Assembly: GCA_023253295.1 (NCBI GenBank)
Contig: JALRGZ010000072.1
Span: 1-5,619 of the forward strand
Length of the DNA stretch: 5,619 nt
From: Flavobacterium sp.
GTDB taxonomy: Bacteria > Bacteroidota > Bacteroidia > Flavobacteriales > Flavobacteriaceae
Direction: 5' to 3'
Below, piece by piece: positions 4,830 to 5,619 of this stretch. Every line of letters starts with the position of its first letter. Within the stretch, counting starts at the first letter, position 1. Made by a program: the position numbers and the translations under genes. The notes under the pieces were generated by a model, which saw only the letters and a list, made by a program, of their open reading frames with translations, had not been told where the DNA came from and made no database searches.

Positions 4830-5315
4830 TTATATCGGTACCGCATGGTTTTGCTTGATAACCCCAATAACAAAAGTACTGTGCGCACTTCCAATATTTT
4901 TTACCGAGCCTAAATCGTTAATCACAAAAGACTGATAATGCTTCATGTCTTTAACCATAATCTTTAGTAAAAAATCGTAATCGCCCGAAATATTGTAACA
5001 TTCCACCACTTCTTTAATCGAAACGATATCCTTTACAAACTTATTTCCTATTTCTTTGGTATGCTCTTTTAACGTGATATTACAAAATACGGTTAATTGT
5101 AAGCCCAATTTTTCAGCATTTACAATAGCAGCGTACTTTTCTATAAAACCTTCTTTTTCCAATCGTTTAATTCTTTCATAAACGGGTGTAGGGGATAAAT
5201 TGACTCGGGTAGCGATTTCTTTGGTCGTCAATTTTGCATCTTTTTGAAGCTCTTTTAACAACTCCAGGTCGATCATATCTATGTTTTCTAAAGAGAAATT
5301 ATCTGTTTTTTTCAT
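4830..5315 (-). CDS. Lrp/AsnC family transcriptional regulator
   Basis: A 161-residue protein counted from ATG at 5315. A GTG two codons upstream (5321) is in frame but is less likely as the start. Residues about 14-60 form the winged helix-turn-helix: DLELLKELQKDAKLTTKEIA, then recognition helix LSPTPVYERIKRLEKEGFI. Residues about 74-152 form the RAM (AsnC ligand-binding) domain, with the GDYDFLLKI strand (111-119) typical of the effector-binding face. Length and layout are those of a complete Lrp-family member, which usually assembles as a dimer or octamer and binds amino acids. It is divergent from the mesX-like gene, and their 137-base gap carries two 15-bp palindromes with the shape of Lrp sites. 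It therefore probably autoregulates and controls the methionine-synthesis gene. The effector is not known; methionine or a related amino acid is the natural guess. Confidence 0.94.
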   Translation of the reverse strand: MKKTDNFSLENIDMIDLELLKELQKDAKLTTKEIATRVNLSPTPVYERIKRLEKEGFIEKYAAIVNAEKLGLQLTVFCNITLKEHTKEIGNKFVKDIVSIKEVVECYNISGDYDFLLKIMVKDMKHYQSFVINDLGSVKNIGSAHSTFVIGVIKQNHAVPI

Positions 5316-5330
5316 TACCACAAGAACTAA

Positions 5331-5345
5331 AAGATTAATTATCTA
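5331..5345. promoter_or_regulatory. Candidate Lrp-type operator, proximal to the regulator
   Basis: AAGATTAATTATCTA matches the palindrome at 5361-5375 at 12 of 15 positions. Its imperfect arms are AGAT and ATCT around 5 bases (5332-5344). It ends immediately before the candidate -7 element at 5346-5353 and would cover the predicted transcription start of the regulator. Confidence 0.5.
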
Positions 5346-5362
5346 CAAAAATAACAAAAATA
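5346..5362 (-). promoter_or_regulatory. Twin candidate -7 elements for the Lrp-type gene
   Basis: On the minus strand TATTTTTG occurs twice, at 5355-5362 and 5346-5353, 9 bases apart. Both match TAnnTTTG exactly. They lie about 31 to 40 bases upstream of the ATG at 5315. No clean TTTG -33 element is seen for either. Both are wedged between the two palindromic operator candidates. Confidence 0.45.
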
Positions 5363-5375
5363 GATATATTATCTA
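5361..5375. promoter_or_regulatory. Candidate Lrp-type operator, perfect 15-bp palindrome
   Basis: TAGATA-TAT-TATCTA is a perfect 6-3-6 palindrome. Its outer TAG...CTA and AT-rich centre have the form of the E. coli Lrp consensus (YAGHAWATTWTDCTR), agreeing at 11 of 15 positions. It overlaps the distal -7 candidate of the regulator by two bases. Its centre is 30 bp, about three helical turns, from the centre of the second site, which fits a regulator binding both on one DNA face. Confidence 0.6.
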
Positions 5376-5411
5376 ATTTTAAACAGTAATTAAAAAAATC
5401 CATCTTTTATA

Positions 5412-5421
5412 TTAAACTTTG
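5412..5421 (+). promoter_or_regulatory. Candidate -7 region of the mesX-like gene
   Basis: TTAAACTTTG resembles the TAnnTTTG element with one extra base or one mismatch, and is followed by CAAGA. It lies about 32 bases upstream of the ATG at 5453, which leaves too short a leader for a SAM riboswitch. The operator candidates lie roughly 37 to 90 bases upstream of it. Confidence 0.35.
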
Positions 5422-5452
5422 CAAGACAAAAAATCTAAAACATACTACCATA

Positions 5453-5619
5453 ATGAAAACAGACGTAAAAGAAGATTCCAGAATAAAAGAAAAGAAGGAT
5501 AGTGAAAACCACCAGAAGGTAATAAAGAATGATTTTGCCTTCACTCTAAAGAACACTTGTTTAGATGAAAACTACCATCCCTCAAGTAAAACGCGTTTAA
5601 CAACCAATTTTGCAAACCT
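5453..5619 (+). CDS. mesX: MesX-like protein (DUF1852), N-terminal fragment (partial)
   Basis: The first 55 codons of a gene that runs off the right edge. Residues about 27-55, NDFAFTLKNTCLDENYHPSS followed by KTRLTTNFAN, match the conserved N-terminus of DUF1852, the family now named MesX, a putative oxygenase. Published work on folate-independent methionine synthases found that MesD-type enzymes depend on MesX, and the two genes are commonly adjacent, so mesD is expected just beyond this window. The first 26 residues (MKTDVKEDSRIKEKKDSENH and on) are a charged extension not present in the family members I recall, which begin close to the F-F--K motif. No in-frame ATG, GTG or TTG start lies between the first ATG and that motif, so the extension appears real. 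The recognition rests on about 30 residues. Confidence 0.75.
   Translation, partial: MKTDVKEDSRIKEKKDSENHQKVIKNDFAFTLKNTCLDENYHPSSKTRLTTNFAN

Noticed and set aside
5315..5321. GTG start at 5321 for the Lrp-type regulator
   Set aside because: The in-frame ATG two codons later is the more usual start, and the extra residues belong to no conserved part of the family.

Overview
The window looks like chromosomal DNA of a Flavobacterium-type member of the Bacteroidota. It is strongly AT-rich. Starts have no Shine-Dalgarno sequence, and several upstream regions carry the TAnnTTTG -7 element of this phylum. Exported proteins have short signal peptides ending in SQ or in a lipobox. The left intergenic region carries a palindromic element that I recall from Flavobacterium genomes. 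This assignment rests on pattern recognition, not on a search.

Layout. At the left edge (minus strand, running out of the window) is the N-terminus of a PLP-dependent aminotransferase or acyltransferase-like enzyme. A 347-base gene-free stretch (77-423) follows, holding a repeat element with a 12-bp perfect hairpin and candidate promoter elements. Seven plus-strand genes come next: a DUF2441-like protein (424-990), an exported DUF2625 protein (1117-1842), an exported MORN-like/TonB C-terminal protein (1934-2956), a DUF695 plus RraB-like lipoprotein (3040-3867), a three-helix membrane protein (3882-4187), a small YqaE/Pmp3-like membrane protein (4200-4400) and a DUF2200 protein (4426-4776). 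The last four are separated by only 12-25 bases and look like one operon. The gaps between the first four hold related GC-rich palindromic repeats (core RAGCRTCAYGCTCGTG), which stand out against the AT-rich background.

At the right edge an Lrp/AsnC regulator (minus strand) is transcribed away from the start of a MesX gene (DUF1852), a partner of the folate-independent methionine synthase MesD. Their shared intergenic region holds two near-identical 15-bp palindromes centred 30 bp apart, interleaved with two candidate -7 elements for the regulator. This is the best-supported regulatory reading here: an Lrp-type protein that probably controls itself and a methionine-synthesis unit.

Most of the central genes encode domains of unknown function, several of them exported. 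No known pathway joins them. I saw no RNA gene, CRISPR array, transposase or integrase in the window.
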